Assembly: GCA_947490345.1 (NCBI GenBank)
Contig: CANLGL010000003.1
Span: 1 to 64,000, forward strand
Source: Deltaproteobacteria bacterium
GTDB lineage: Bacteria > Myxococcota_A > UBA796 > SXON01
Direction: 5' to 3'
Length of the DNA: 64,000 nt
The translations under genes were made by a program, and so were the position numbers. How positions within the stretch are numbered: position 1 is the stretch's first letter; each line of letters begins with the position of its first letter. This document shows, piece by piece, positions 17,544-26,611 of this stretch. Under the pieces are notes generated by a model, which ran no database searches, had not been told where the DNA came from, and was given only the letters and a program-made list of their open reading frames with translations.

Positions 17544-19064
17544 ATGCTTGACCCTTCGGGCGAGTTGGCGCAGCTGCGGGCGGAACTCGCCCTGCTGCGC
17601 TTCCGCTTTGCGCTGTTGGTGGAGGACAGCGCCGACGCCTTCTACCTGAAGGACGCCGACGGTTGCTACGTGTACATCAATGAGGCGGGTGCGGCGATGA
17701 TGTTCCACCGCCCCGAGCAGTTGATCGGGCATGACGACGTCGGTCTGTTCTCTCCCGAGGTCGTGGCAGAAATCCGGGGTGACGATCTCCACGTCATCCG
17801 AACGGGGCAAACAGCGGTGATCCGTACGGCGCGGGCCATGACCGACGGGACCCGGCTGGACTATCTGACCGTCAAACGCCCGTGGTTCGACGCAGATGGG
17901 ACGGTGGTGGGGGTCGTCGGCACCACGCAGGACATGACCCCACAGGCGGAGGCGCAGCGTGCCACGGCCGGGACGTCGGAAGCGTTTCGTGGCCTGGTGC
18001 AAGCCGCCTCCAACTTGATTCTGGTGCACCGCGGCGGGGTGGTGCTCCATGCGAATCCGGCGGCCCTCGCGGTTCTTGGTGGCCGGCCCGGCGCCTTTGT
18101 GGGCAGCTCCGCAACCGAGCTCGTTCACGCCGACCACCGCGACGCGCTCCGAAAGCTCCTCGCGGGTGGCCGGTCGCATGTTGACACCGCGTTCATTCGG
18201 GCCGACGGCGAGCTGGTTTTCTTGGAGCTTCGCGACCTACCTGCAACCTGGGATGGCGAGGCCGCCCGCGTTTTGATCGGTGCCCCTGGGGTGCATGGCG
18301 CGGCGCCGGGCCATTGGTCGGACGCGTCGGATGCTACGGCGCCGGTTTCGGAGGCGCTGACCAACGGGCCGATGGCGCCGGACGTGCAAGCGGCGCTCGA
18401 CCGCGCCGCCGTTCTCGCGGGCAGCCGCCTGCGGGAACGCAAATCTGGTCTGGGCGGCCGAGGCGGCGCGCACCCCGACGTCGATGCCGAACGCAGGCTG
18501 GTACAGGTGCTGATCGACGCGCCAGCCCACGCACCTCGCCCCTCGCCCGCCGGGAAGCCCGGCCGGGTGACGATGAGCACGTCGGTCAGCAACGACGCCG
18601 GTGGCCGGCCGTGGGCCTCGTGCTCCATCGTCGTGGAGCCCGCGCCGCGGAGCTCGGTCATCTCGCCCGCCCCGTCCCAGGATCGGCGCCCGCGCCTCCT
18701 GTTGGTCGACGACGAGCGCCTCATCAGCGACTTGTTGGTCGATGGGCTCGCGGGAAGCTTCGAGGTCGTCGCCGCCGACGGGGTGCAGGCCGCGCTGGCG
18801 CTGGTCACGACGTCGCCGCCGTTTGATCTGGTGCTCTGCGACCTGATCATGCCCGGGGGCGGCGGGCAGCGTCTCTTCGAGGCCCTGGACGAGCGGGGTA
18901 TTCGGCCAGCGATGTTGTTCATGAGCGGTGGAGCGGCGACGCCGGAGGCCCGCAACTTCATCGAGCGCGAACGAATCGTTCCCATCGAGAAGCCCTTCCG
19001 ACTTGGCGATGTTCGCAGGCTGCTTTTGGGCGCGCTCGCCGGGCGCACGATCCCGCCCGAGTAG
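17544..19064 (+). CDS. PAS-PAS-receiver protein with degenerate histidine-kinase core
   Basis: 506 residues, cytoplasmic. PAS1 about 25-135 (FALLVEDSADAFYLKDADG ... GVVGTTQDMT), PAS2 about 145-245. Residues about 270-370 align loosely with the tail of a histidine kinase: AERRLVQVLIDAPAHA looks like an eroded N-box and GRVTMSTSV like the following strand. The His box and the glycine-rich ATP-lid boxes are absent. A complete receiver domain closes the protein: LLVDDE, phospho-acceptor Asp in VLCDLIMPG, Ser in LFMSGG, Lys in PIEKPF. It reads as a hybrid kinase that lost kinase activity and kept sensing plus a receiver. Confidence 0.82.
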   Translation: MLDPSGELAQLRAELALLRFRFALLVEDSADAFYLKDADGCYVYINEAGAAMMFHRPEQLIGHDDVGLFSPEVVAEIRGDDLHVIRTGQTAVIRTARAMTDGTRLDYLTVKRPWFDADGTVVGVVGTTQDMTPQAEAQRATAGTSEAFRGLVQAASNLILVHRGGVVLHANPAALAVLGGRPGAFVGSSATELVHADHRDALRKLLAGGRSHVDTAFIRADGELVFLELRDLPATWDGEAARVLIGAPGVHGAAPGHWSDASDATAPVSEALTNGPMAPDVQAALDRAAVLAGSRLRERKSGLGGRGGAHPDVDAERRLVQVLIDAPAHAPRPSPAGKPGRVTMSTSVSNDAGGRPWASCSIVVEPAPRSSVISPAPSQDRRPRLLLVDDERLISDLLVDGLAGSFEVVAADGVQAALALVTTSPPFDLVLCDLIMPGGGGQRLFEALDERGIRPAMLFMSGGAATPEARNFIERERIVPIEKPFRLGDVRRLLLGALAGRTIPPE

Positions 19065-19066
19065 CG

Positions 19067-20104
19067 TCAGTCCAACGCGGCGAGAACGGCGTCGGTGGCT
19101 TCCCGGCTGCTGAGGGAGCCGCCAAGCTCGCGGGTCACCTGCCCCGCACGCAGGCAACGCTGAATCGCGCGTTGAATTCGCACTTCGTCGTTCTTTCTAC
19201 CCAACCACGCCAGCAGCATCCCTACCGTCAGGATGGTCGCGACGGGATTGGCGATGCCCTTGCCGGCGATGTCGGGGGCGCTGCCGTGCACAGGCTCGAA
19301 CAGTGCTGCTTTTCCAGGGTTCAGGTTCCCGGATGCTGCCAGCCCGATACCCCCCTGAAGGGCGGCGCCGAGGTCAGTGACGATGTCACCGAACAGGTTG
19401 TTGGTCACGATCACGTCGAAGTCCTGGGGCGCCTGGACCAGCCGCATGCACAGGACATCAACGTAGAGGTGCGATGGCTGAATATCTGGGTACTCGGCCG
19501 CGACTTCCTTGAACACGCGCTGCCACAGGTCGTGCCCGTGCCGCATCGCGTTGGCCTTGTCGCTCATGCACACCCGGCGCCGGCCGTTGTCCCTGGCCCA
19601 GGCAAAAGCGGCGCGGATGATGCGCTCGACTCCCTTGCGCGTGTTGATCTCCTGCTCCATCGCGATCTCGTCGGCGGTGCCGCGCTTGAATTGGCCGCCG
19701 ACGCCCGTGTACAGGCCCTCGGTGTTCTCACGGAAAACCACGAAGTCCACATCCGCCTCAACGCGGTTTTTGAGCGGGCAATAGCGCGCGTCCAGGAGCT
19801 TGCAGGGCCTGAAGTTGATGTAGAGATCGAGCTGGAAGCGGCTGCCCAGCAGAATGTCCTTGGCGTGGACGTTGCTCGGCACCCGGGGGTCGCCGAGGGC
19901 GCCAAGCAGGACGCCGGCGAACTCGGAACCGAACCGAGCCATGACGTCGGCCGGCATGGTGGTGCCGTCTCGGAGGTAACGCTCGGCCCCGAGGTCGAAG
20001 TGCTCCAACTCCACATCCGGCGCCAGCGCGCCCAGCACGCGCAGACCCTGCTCGATCACTTCTGGTCCGATGCCGTCGCCCGGCACCACCGCGATTTTTG
20101 GCAT
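19067..20104 (-). CDS. Isocitrate/isopropylmalate-family dehydrogenase
   Basis: NAD(P)-dependent beta-hydroxyacid oxidative decarboxylase, 345 residues. Motifs: [51 protein letters not shown] and [20 protein letters not shown]. The [13 protein letters not shown] loop differs from classical LeuB (RELTGGIY) and from Icd, and is closer to homoisocitrate/tartrate-type or divergent isopropylmalate dehydrogenases. No leuACD genes are nearby, so the substrate is left open. Ends 2 nt from the convergent PAS gene. Confidence 0.85.
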   Translation of the reverse strand: MPKIAVVPGDGIGPEVIEQGLRVLGALAPDVELEHFDLGAERYLRDGTTMPADVMARFGSEFAGVLLGALGDPRVPSNVHAKDILLGSRFQLDLYINFRPCKLLDARYCPLKNRVEADVDFVVFRENTEGLYTGVGGQFKRGTADEIAMEQEINTRKGVERIIRAAFAWARDNGRRRVCMSDKANAMRHGHDLWQRVFKEVAAEYPDIQPSHLYVDVLCMRLVQAPQDFDVIVTNNLFGDIVTDLGAALQGGIGLAASGNLNPGKAALFEPVHGSAPDIAGKGIANPVATILTVGMLLAWLGRKNDEVRIQRAIQRCLRAGQVTRELGGSLSSREATDAVLAALD

Positions 20105-20137
20105 CAGGCGACTTATCTCGGGGCCCCGACCGCCGCC

Positions 20138-21151
20138 CTACTGGGCGGCCGCAGGCTCAGCCGGAGCGGGTTGCGCCCGGTCGGCCTCGGCGTAGCTGAC
20201 CATCCGACCTTGCCCTGGGTCCCACACGTTGTCCTTCAGGCAAATCCAGACGTCACGCGGATTCCAGGTGGTCCGATGGGGGTTTTGAAGCTCGGGCATC
20301 CCCGCCATCGCCTCCGGGAGCCGGTAGAAGGCGATGCGATGGTTCAGGTGGTGCACGTGGTGGTAGCCGATGTTTCCCGTGAACCAGTGCATCAGGGCCG
20401 GCATGTCGAACATCGAGGAGCTGTGCAGCGCCGCAAACGTGTATTCCCACTCACGACGGCCCTTGATCTGCATCCCGGGGAAGTTGTGCTGCGCGTAGAA
20501 CAGGTAAGACCCGGCGGCGGTGGAGATGACGACGGGCATGAGAAAGCCGAGGATCGCAGCCTGCCATCCCCACAACGCCCACGCCCCACCCACCACCGAC
20601 CAGTGGAAGAGGAGCGAAAGCAGCCCGTCGAGATGCTGCTTGGGCTGACGACGGAAGGGGGACAGGCACATGCCGATGACGAACATGAAGACGTAGCCGA
20701 AACACATCGTGAGCGGATTACGCACGAATCGATAGCCGAAGCGCTGCATGGGCTTCATCTCGTGCCACATCGCAACCGTGACCACCGGGTAGCTCCCGAT
20801 CGACGCGCCCACCATCTTGGCCGTGTGCTTGTGGTGGTAGTCGTGTGACTCGCGCCAGACGCTGGGTCCTGCCAGGATGTAATAGCCGAAAAAGCGCATG
20901 ATCAGCCCACCCACCTTCGAGCCGACCAGAACCGCCGTGTGCAGGTGGTCGTGGTAGAAGATGAACACGCGAACCATCAGGAGTCCCGACAGAATTGTGG
21001 CGGGAATCGCCAGCCAGAGCGGCGCCATCGATGCGACAGCGATGCTGAGGCCCCAATAAAAGAAGGTCACCAGCAACAGGCGCCAGGTGCGGGCCCGGTC
21101 TTCTTTGGCGTATTCGTTGGATGCGCGGACCAACTCAGGACCGGTTCGCAT
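20138..21151 (-). CDS. Membrane fatty-acid desaturase
   Basis: Di-iron integral-membrane desaturase of the FA_desaturase family, introducing a double bond into a lipid acyl chain. 337 residues with all three His boxes: HDHLH, HDYHHKHT and HHVHH, separated by hydrophobic helix pairs (LSIAVASMAPLWLAIPATIL, LLSLLFHWSVVGGAWALWG). The C-terminal tail is Ala/Pro-rich. The box pattern resembles omega-6/delta-12 type enzymes, but regiospecificity cannot be read from sequence. Same strand as the dehydrogenase, with a 33-nt gap. Confidence 0.9.
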   Translation of the reverse strand: MRTGPELVRASNEYAKEDRARTWRLLLVTFFYWGLSIAVASMAPLWLAIPATILSGLLMVRVFIFYHDHLHTAVLVGSKVGGLIMRFFGYYILAGPSVWRESHDYHHKHTAKMVGASIGSYPVVTVAMWHEMKPMQRFGYRFVRNPLTMCFGYVFMFVIGMCLSPFRRQPKQHLDGLLSLLFHWSVVGGAWALWGWQAAILGFLMPVVISTAAGSYLFYAQHNFPGMQIKGRREWEYTFAALHSSSMFDMPALMHWFTGNIGYHHVHHLNHRIAFYRLPEAMAGMPELQNPHRTTWNPRDVWICLKDNVWDPGQGRMVSYAEADRAQPAPAEPAAAQ

Positions 21152-21291
21152 GCGCGACTCCAGAATGCCCGGTGTTTACAGGGACTCGCGGCGCTGGGCA
21201 AGGGCTCCCTCGCGCCTTTGCGTCATTTGTTGACCCCAGTGCCGCGCCGGCGTGTTGACGGGCGGCCTGCAACCGCGCACGTTGCACTGAC

Positions 21292-22341
21292 ATGGGGAGC
21301 ATCCGCATTCGGGCTGACGGTGTGGAGTTGGAGGTGGCCGACGAGCACTCTTTGGCCCAGATGGTCGCCGATGGATTTTTGGGCCCGCACAGTGAACGAT
21401 GGGATGGCGCACGCTGGCGCACGCTGGGCTCGGGCGTCAGGGGAGTCGCCGACGACCCTTGGATTGCCTGGAACGAGGTTGACGAGTCGGCTGCAGAGGC
21501 GGCGCTCAGCACGATGGTGCGGCCTGACGAGCCGTTGGAGCTGCCCGCGGGTTCGGTTGTGCCGATGCCGCAGCCGATCGTCGTGGTCCAGCGGGGCGCC
21601 GCTCCTGCCGTACCCGCCGCCCCACCGCGCGCCCCGAACCTGGCTGGCAAAGCGGCGCCGGCTCGGGCCGTGCCCCCCCCGTCCGTGCCGCCGAGGGAAG
21701 TTCCGGGAGCTGGCGGACTCCTCATCGACTTCCCTCGGCGGAGCCCGCCGACCCCGCGGCCGCACGGCACAGCGGAGGCCGTTCCGGTGCTGCGGCCCGT
21801 ACGCGTCTTGGCCATGGTCGCCGCGATGCTCATCGTCGTGGGTGGATTGTGGGGTGTGGCTGAGATGACGCGGTCGCCGGCCAGCGCCCTCCCCAAGGCC
21901 GCTCAGCCCCAAAAGGTGGTAGCCACCGATCCGCTCGCGGCCGTTGAGGCGGCACTCCGGGCGGTTCCGTTGGGCGCGATCCGACCGGTGCGCAAGCCGG
22001 GCGACCTCGACGACGCCCTCTCGGTGGAGTTTCAAAAGCTCGGGGTCGATGTGGTCAGCGTGCGTGCACCGGTGACGTCCTGGCGGGGTCGAAAGGACGA
22101 CGATCCCACCTCGGCTCAGGTCCACGTGGTTTTCCGTGCCAGCGAGGATCTCAACCGTGATCTCGGCGCGATCGCTCTGTCAGTCGGAAGATACAAGCTT
22201 CAATATCAGCTGACCATCGATCCGTTCGAGGTGATCATGGAGAGCGCCGGGGGGCGTTCCTCGACTCTGCTCGACCCGGCCCGTGCGGAGCGCTTCGCCC
22301 AAGGGCGCCTTTCGCTGTCCGAGGTGATCACGGCCCCCTGA
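21292..22341 (+). CDS. Single-pass membrane protein with Pro-rich linker, unknown
   Basis: 349 residues: a small N-terminal domain (SIRIRADGVELEVADEHSLA, then a Trp-rich WDGARWRTLG), a long Pro/Ala linker (residues about 95-165), one membrane helix (VLAMVAAMLIVVGGLWGV), then a C-terminal domain (LDDALSVEFQKLGVDVVSV ... VHVVFRASEDLNRDLGAIAL). No signal peptide, so the N-terminal part is probably cytoplasmic and the C-terminal part periplasmic. No family recognised. It overlaps the end of the convergent glycosyltransferase gene by 14 nt. Confidence 0.65.
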   Translation: MGSIRIRADGVELEVADEHSLAQMVADGFLGPHSERWDGARWRTLGSGVRGVADDPWIAWNEVDESAAEAALSTMVRPDEPLELPAGSVVPMPQPIVVVQRGAAPAVPAAPPRAPNLAGKAAPARAVPPPSVPPREVPGAGGLLIDFPRRSPPTPRPHGTAEAVPVLRPVRVLAMVAAMLIVVGGLWGVAEMTRSPASALPKAAQPQKVVATDPLAAVEAALRAVPLGAIRPVRKPGDLDDALSVEFQKLGVDVVSVRAPVTSWRGRKDDDPTSAQVHVVFRASEDLNRDLGAIALSVGRYKLQYQLTIDPFEVIMESAGGRSSTLLDPARAERFAQGRLSLSEVITAP

Positions 22342-23062
22342 TACGCAAGCGCTGACCCAGAACACGCAGAAAGAAAGCGCTGTTACCCAACAGGTACCTT
22401 CGCCACAGCCGCCCTGGCTCCACCCATAGGCGGGCCAGCCACTCCTGGCGCTGATGCAGCCACTGTGGGCCGCGCGACACCCGTCCCGAGATGACGTCGT
22501 GGGTGGCCCCGACCACCCACACCACCGGGGCGGCCAGCTCGCTGCGCCAGCGCGCTACCCACCGCTCCTGGAGGGGCGTGCCCATGCCGACAAGCAACAC
22601 CTGCGGGGCGAAAGCGTTGATTCTGGCGATCAACGCTGGAACATCCTCGTGAAATCCGTGGTCAGTCTCTATCTGTAAGGCAGGGTGCGTCTCGCGGAGC
22701 CGCGCCGCCGCTGCCTCCGAGACTCCGGGCTCTCCGCCGAGCCAGAAAACCCGCCACCGTCCGCTCGCGAGCGCCGCGAAGTCCCAGATCCAGTCGGCGC
22801 CGGTCATGCGCTCTGGCAGGCGCTGCCCGGTGAGGGCGGCTCCGTAGACCACGCCAATCCCGTCGGCATAGACGACATCAGCATCGGCAAGGAAACGCCG
22901 GAGACCCTCGTCGCCCAGAGCCGTGTTCAAGACGTGGACATTGGCGTAGGCGATCGTCGATGCCTGCCCCCGATGCAGGAGGCTCGCCACCTCTGCCAAG
23001 AGGGCCGCACGGTCCAAAGGGTCGATTTCGACTCCGAGCAGCCGCGCGCGCGCGCGGTTCAC
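22328..23062 (-). CDS. WecG/TagA/CpsF-family glycosyltransferase
   Basis: Transfers an N-acetyl-mannosaminyl-type sugar onto a lipid-linked glycan at the inner membrane face. 244 residues, the usual length. Landmarks: LGVEIDPLDRAALLAEV, IAYANVHVLNTA, DADVVYADGIGVVYGAAL, ERMTGADWIWDF, LGGEPGVSEAAAARL and LLVGMGTPLQERWVARW. Start is GTG 23062, which overlaps the stop of the preceding lipoprotein gene as GTGA, so the two are translationally coupled. Confidence 0.93.
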   Translation of the reverse strand: MNRARARLLGVEIDPLDRAALLAEVASLLHRGQASTIAYANVHVLNTALGDEGLRRFLADADVVYADGIGVVYGAALTGQRLPERMTGADWIWDFAALASGRWRVFWLGGEPGVSEAAAARLRETHPALQIETDHGFHEDVPALIARINAFAPQVLLVGMGTPLQERWVARWRSELAAPVVWVVGATHDVISGRVSRGPQWLHQRQEWLARLWVEPGRLWRRYLLGNSAFFLRVLGQRLRIRGP

Positions 23063-24249
23063 TTCGTGAAGCCCGCTCCGAAGACCGTGTACTGACCGAT
23101 GACGGCGCTCTCGGAGCTGTCGTAGGGGATGGTCCCCGACGCCAGCTTGTACCGCGAGATCTGGATGTTCAGCTGACGGTTGACTGGCCAGCTCGTTTTG
23201 AATGCGTCGCTGGGGACGTTGAAGGCGCCGTCGTCCTCTACGTGGCAGGTGACCGTCTCTTGAAAAGCGTCTCCTGCGGAATTCACCAGCCCAAGGATGA
23301 CGAACACCCCGTCAGCGGCCGCGCCGCCGGACCAGGCGATGGACATGGTTCGACTGACCAGAGGCGGGGCGGCCCCGGTGATGTTCGGCACGTTCACGGT
23401 GAAACTGGCCGGGGTCCGCACCAGGTCAGTCATCGTGAACGACGACACCTCGTCGGTGTTGGCCGGATCGAACTCGGTGAGGTCATAGGTGGCGCCCGCC
23501 GCGAATTCGCTCGCGACCACGTTGCCATTGTAGAACCCGTAGGTATTGTCCCACGAAAAGTCGATGGTCTTTCCGGCGGCATCGAGGGACGCGCGGCTGC
23601 CGCTCCCCAACTCGTAGGCTGTCAACGACGGCGCGTAGTCGTACGTGTCGCTCGAGTCGTCTGAGCTACAGTCGTCGACCCCCGGCGCATAGACCAGCCC
23701 CCATTCGAATTCCGCAGGCATGATCGGATAGAAAAAGGCCGTGCCCTTGTCGGTCGGCGTGTCCCAGTAGTCGCCGACCATCTCGACCCACTCCAGACTG
23801 CCGACCATTCCCGGGAGCCCCGCCCCCTCGGTGTAGTAGGTGAAGCCGTCGGTGAGCTTGGCCGTTTCGTCGTTGCTGTCCAGCACGATGTTGACGACGC
23901 CCGCCTCGCCGGCCTCGGGGGTGTAAAAGTGGAGCTCGCCCCGAACGGGCTGAACTGACTTGATCTCGGCTTCGACCCCGCCGACGCGCACCGAGGCGTC
24001 GTCGTTGAACTGCCCGTACAGGACCACCTCGAGGCCACCATCCGTGCTGCCTCGGTCCGGATCCACCGAGTCGATTTCTGGATCGACCAGGTCCGCATCG
24101 GCGTCGGCATCCGAGTCGGCGTCGGTGTCAGCGTCGGCATCGGCGGCCGTGTCGGTGTAGGCCCAGAGTAGACCGTCGGGGGTATTGGGCCCTAGGCCAA
24201 ATCCGCAGCCGACGAGGAGGGAGGGCAAGAGGGGCCAGGGCGTACGCAC
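23059..24249 (-). CDS. Surface lipoprotein with acidic stalk and IPT-like domain
   Basis: 396 residues. Lipoprotein signal MRTPWPLLPSLLVGC, then an Asp/Ala/Thr stalk (about residues 35-55, DADADTDADSDADADAD). An IPT/TIG-type Ig fold is suggested by IDSVDPDRGSTDGGLEVVLY and the following strands. The rest is beta-rich with a Cys pair in VDDCSS and VTCHV. Coupled by a GTGA overlap to the WecG/TagA glycosyltransferase gene, hinting that this protein and a glycan are made together. No ligand or enzyme motif recognised. Confidence 0.75.
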   Translation of the reverse strand: MRTPWPLLPSLLVGCGFGLGPNTPDGLLWAYTDTAADADADTDADSDADADADLVDPEIDSVDPDRGSTDGGLEVVLYGQFNDDASVRVGGVEAEIKSVQPVRGELHFYTPEAGEAGVVNIVLDSNDETAKLTDGFTYYTEGAGLPGMVGSLEWVEMVGDYWDTPTDKGTAFFYPIMPAEFEWGLVYAPGVDDCSSDDSSDTYDYAPSLTAYELGSGSRASLDAAGKTIDFSWDNTYGFYNGNVVASEFAAGATYDLTEFDPANTDEVSSFTMTDLVRTPASFTVNVPNITGAAPPLVSRTMSIAWSGGAAADGVFVILGLVNSAGDAFQETVTCHVEDDGAFNVPSDAFKTSWPVNRQLNIQISRYKLASGTIPYDSSESAVIGQYTVFGAGFTK

Positions 24250-24304
24250 GCCGCCACCTTAGCGCAGTTCTCCGCCTGATGGCAAAGCCGGCTACAGTAG
24301 TTGT

Positions 24305-24658
24305 GTGCTGCGCTTCATTCTCCTGCTCGGGTTCGCGCTCGTGGCCCTGTGTCCAGCCTTGCTGATCGTCGGCTGTCCCGGCACGTCCTCGTCCGGAGAG
24401 ACCGGCTTCGACTTTGGAGAAACGGGTTCGTTCTGTCGCGATACGGGAGCAACGGACCTGTTGTACGCCGACATCGACGCCGACGGCTTCGGTGACGTGG
24501 ACGCGGCCCTGTCGAAGTGTGATGCCCCGGAGGGCTTCGTCGCGGACGCGACAGACTGCAACGATGGCCTCGCTACGGTGAACCCCAGCGCGGTGGAGGT
24601 CTGCGGGGACGCCTTGGACCAGGATTGCTCCGGCGCCGACCTGGCGTGCACACCGTAG
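24305..24658 (+). CDS. Small lipoprotein with a single MopE-like metal-binding repeat
   Basis: 117 residues from GTG 24305. A long lipoprotein signal ends at ALLIVGC. After a short Gly/Thr linker comes one MopE-type unit: YADIDADGFGDVD, then FVADATDCNDGLATVNPSA, then LDQDCSGADLACTP. Three Asp-rich loops and four Cys would suit Ca binding and disulphides. It is the smallest member of the MopE-like set in this window and sits alone between two minus-strand operons. Confidence 0.75.
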   Translation: MLRFILLLGFALVALCPALLIVGCPGTSSSGETGFDFGETGSFCRDTGATDLLYADIDADGFGDVDAALSKCDAPEGFVADATDCNDGLATVNPSAVEVCGDALDQDCSGADLACTP

Positions 24659-24674
24659 TTCGGCCTGGTGCGGG

Positions 24675-26189
24675 CTAGATCGGCGCGATTGCCGTCACCC
24701 GGCCCGCGGGGACGGTGCGAGCCGGTGGTGGGCTGGCCAGGAAGCGGACCAGACGAACGGCGCTGCGGGCTTTGTGCTTGAGGTCGTCGAGGCCGGACAC
24801 ACTGCGGGCGCTCTTGAGCACGCCGGATGGGCTGAGGTACTGGCCGGCATACGCCAGCTTCAGCGCGAGTTTCAGTTCCCAGGCCGACAGGTGCGGCAGG
24901 TTGACAATCGCGTCGCGTTGATTGTCAACCGGGAAGAAGTCACCGTCGGTGAACCAGCCTTCTTTGCGCGCGATGTCGTACAGCTCGGTCGATGGGGAGG
25001 GGAGGGCAACGGAGAAGTGGACGAAGCGCGTGCCGAGGCTGCGGGAGGCGCGCCAGCTGTTGAAGAGCGTGCGCCAGGTCTCATGTTGCGACGCGCCCAT
25101 CAGCACGCTGACTTCGGGATGGACGCCATTGTCACGGCAGGTTTGTACGGCCTTGTAGACGTCCTTGACCTTGAGGTCCTTGGCCATGTCGTCCAAGAGC
25201 CCGTCGTCGAAGCTTTCGCTGCCCATGTAGACGAGTTTGCACCCGGCGTCGGCCATGGTGCGGAGCGTCTTGCCGTCGTGGAGCATGTTGGCGCGGGCCA
25301 GGCAGAGCCAGTGCAGTCCGAGGGGCGCGATGCGGGTACAGATTTCCTGGGTGCGGGCGTTGCCCCAGGTGAAGATGTTGTCCGCCACCTCGACGCCCTT
25401 GTACCCGAGCGCCGCGATGGCTTCGAACTCGGCGACGATCTGGTCCACGGTCCGCTTCCGCAACGGGGGCCGGTCGACGTAGGTCGGCTGCAAGCGCTTG
25501 AACTCGAGCTCGATCATCTGATCGATGGCGTTGGGCGTGCAAAATGTGCACCGAAAGCCGCAGCCGCGGGACACGACCATCGTGGTGATCGGGTGAACGT
25601 CCAGCCGGTTGGCCCGGTACTTTCCGTGCAACAGCGTCCGGTCGGGCATGGGCAGCGCCGACACGTCCAAGAGCGTCCGGAATCCCGTACGCCGGAGCTG
25701 CCCGCGATCGAGGAACCCGAGTCCAGCGATCTCGGCCAGCGCTCGGAGGCCGTGGAAGGCCTGGTCGAGCTCCTTGAGCGTGTCCTCCGGCTCTCCCAGG
25801 AGGCAGAAGGTCGCCTCGTCGTCCAGGAACTCTTCGGGCCGCCACGTCGGGGCGGTGCCCATGTACACGGCGCGGAGACCGGGGTTGGCGGCGCGAAGCC
25901 GGCGCATACCCGCGAGGTCCTCCCCCGCTGAAAGATAGACGCTGTGGGCCACGCCGACGTCCCAGCGTTTTTCATTGACGATGGCGTCGAAGCCAGCAAC
26001 GTCCAGTCCCTCGGCTGGGCAGTCCACCAACCGGACGTTCCAGCCCAACCGCTCCTTGGCGACGGTGGCAAGCTGCAGGAAGTGAATCGGCGGCTTGTAG
26101 TCGTAGCCGTAGTTGCACCCGTAGACGCGATCGACGGCGAGACCAGCGTGGCTCAGGGCGACGGGGGGGATGAAGAAGAGTGCGTTCAC
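24675..26189 (-). CDS. B12-binding-type radical SAM protein
   Basis: 504 residues. The N-terminal third looks like the cobalamin-binding Rossmann domain of BchE/methyltransferase-type radical SAM proteins (HFLQLATVAKERLGWNVRLV, WDVGVAHSVYLSAGEDLAG) but lacks a DxHxxG motif, as many relatives do. The radical SAM core has SRGCGFRCTFCTPNA, the CxxxCxxC cluster loop, and TRFVHFSVALPSPSTELYDI late in the barrel. Last coding segment is basic (LKHKARSAVRLVRFL). Start is GTG 26189, overlapping the HEAT gene stop. Substrate unknown; methylation of a lipid or peptide is possible. Confidence 0.85.
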   Translation of the reverse strand: MNALFFIPPVALSHAGLAVDRVYGCNYGYDYKPPIHFLQLATVAKERLGWNVRLVDCPAEGLDVAGFDAIVNEKRWDVGVAHSVYLSAGEDLAGMRRLRAANPGLRAVYMGTAPTWRPEEFLDDEATFCLLGEPEDTLKELDQAFHGLRALAEIAGLGFLDRGQLRRTGFRTLLDVSALPMPDRTLLHGKYRANRLDVHPITTMVVSRGCGFRCTFCTPNAIDQMIELEFKRLQPTYVDRPPLRKRTVDQIVAEFEAIAALGYKGVEVADNIFTWGNARTQEICTRIAPLGLHWLCLARANMLHDGKTLRTMADAGCKLVYMGSESFDDGLLDDMAKDLKVKDVYKAVQTCRDNGVHPEVSVLMGASQHETWRTLFNSWRASRSLGTRFVHFSVALPSPSTELYDIARKEGWFTDGDFFPVDNQRDAIVNLPHLSAWELKLALKLAYAGQYLSPSGVLKSARSVSGLDDLKHKARSAVRLVRFLASPPPARTVPAGRVTAIAPI

Positions 26190-26578
26190 GAGTCGATGTC
26201 GCCTTCGATACCCAGGATGGCTTCGGCGGCGGCGAGGCGCACCTCTTGATCGACGTCGTCAAGCCGCGCGCGAAGCGCCGAAACGGCCTCCGTGGCGCCC
26301 AGGTCCTCGAGCGAGCGGCAGGCTTCGGCTCGAACCGAACCGTCCCTGTCGTCAAGCGCGTCGAGCAGCGGCGGCACGGCGCGGCGGGTCCCCGAGAAGC
26401 CGAGAAGTTGCACGCACAGGAACCGCAGCACGGCGTCTTTGCGATTTTTGTCCAGGCATTCGACGAGGTCGGGCAGCGCGCCCTCACGATCGAACAACAC
26501 CGCATCAAACGCCGCGTCGGCCGCCACGGGATCGGGGTCGCGCATGCGTTCGAACAGGTCCTTGTAGCGTGGTCGCAC
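26186..26578 (-). CDS. HEAT-repeat protein
   Basis: 130 residues built of about three to four HEAT-like helical pairs: PVAADAAFDAVLFD, GALPDLVECLDKNRKDAVLRF, AVPPLLDALDDRDGSVRAEA and AVSALRARLDDVDQEVRLAA. No enzyme motif; a scaffold or, less likely, a phycobilin-lyase-like role. The stop overlaps the downstream radical SAM start (GTGA), so it probably partners that enzyme. Divergent from surE across 33 nt. Confidence 0.8.
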   Translation of the reverse strand: MRPRYKDLFERMRDPDPVAADAAFDAVLFDREGALPDLVECLDKNRKDAVLRFLCVQLLGFSGTRRAVPPLLDALDDRDGSVRAEACRSLEDLGATEAVSALRARLDDVDQEVRLAAAEAILGIEGDIDS

Positions 26579-26611
26579 CCTCGATGCCTATCTCGGTTAG
26601 ATGCGGCGGGC

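Noticed and set aside
19067-20104. Calling the dehydrogenase LeuB with confidence
   Set aside because: The [11 protein letters not shown] loop differs from classical LeuB and no leuA/leuC/leuD is adjacent, so the substrate was left open.
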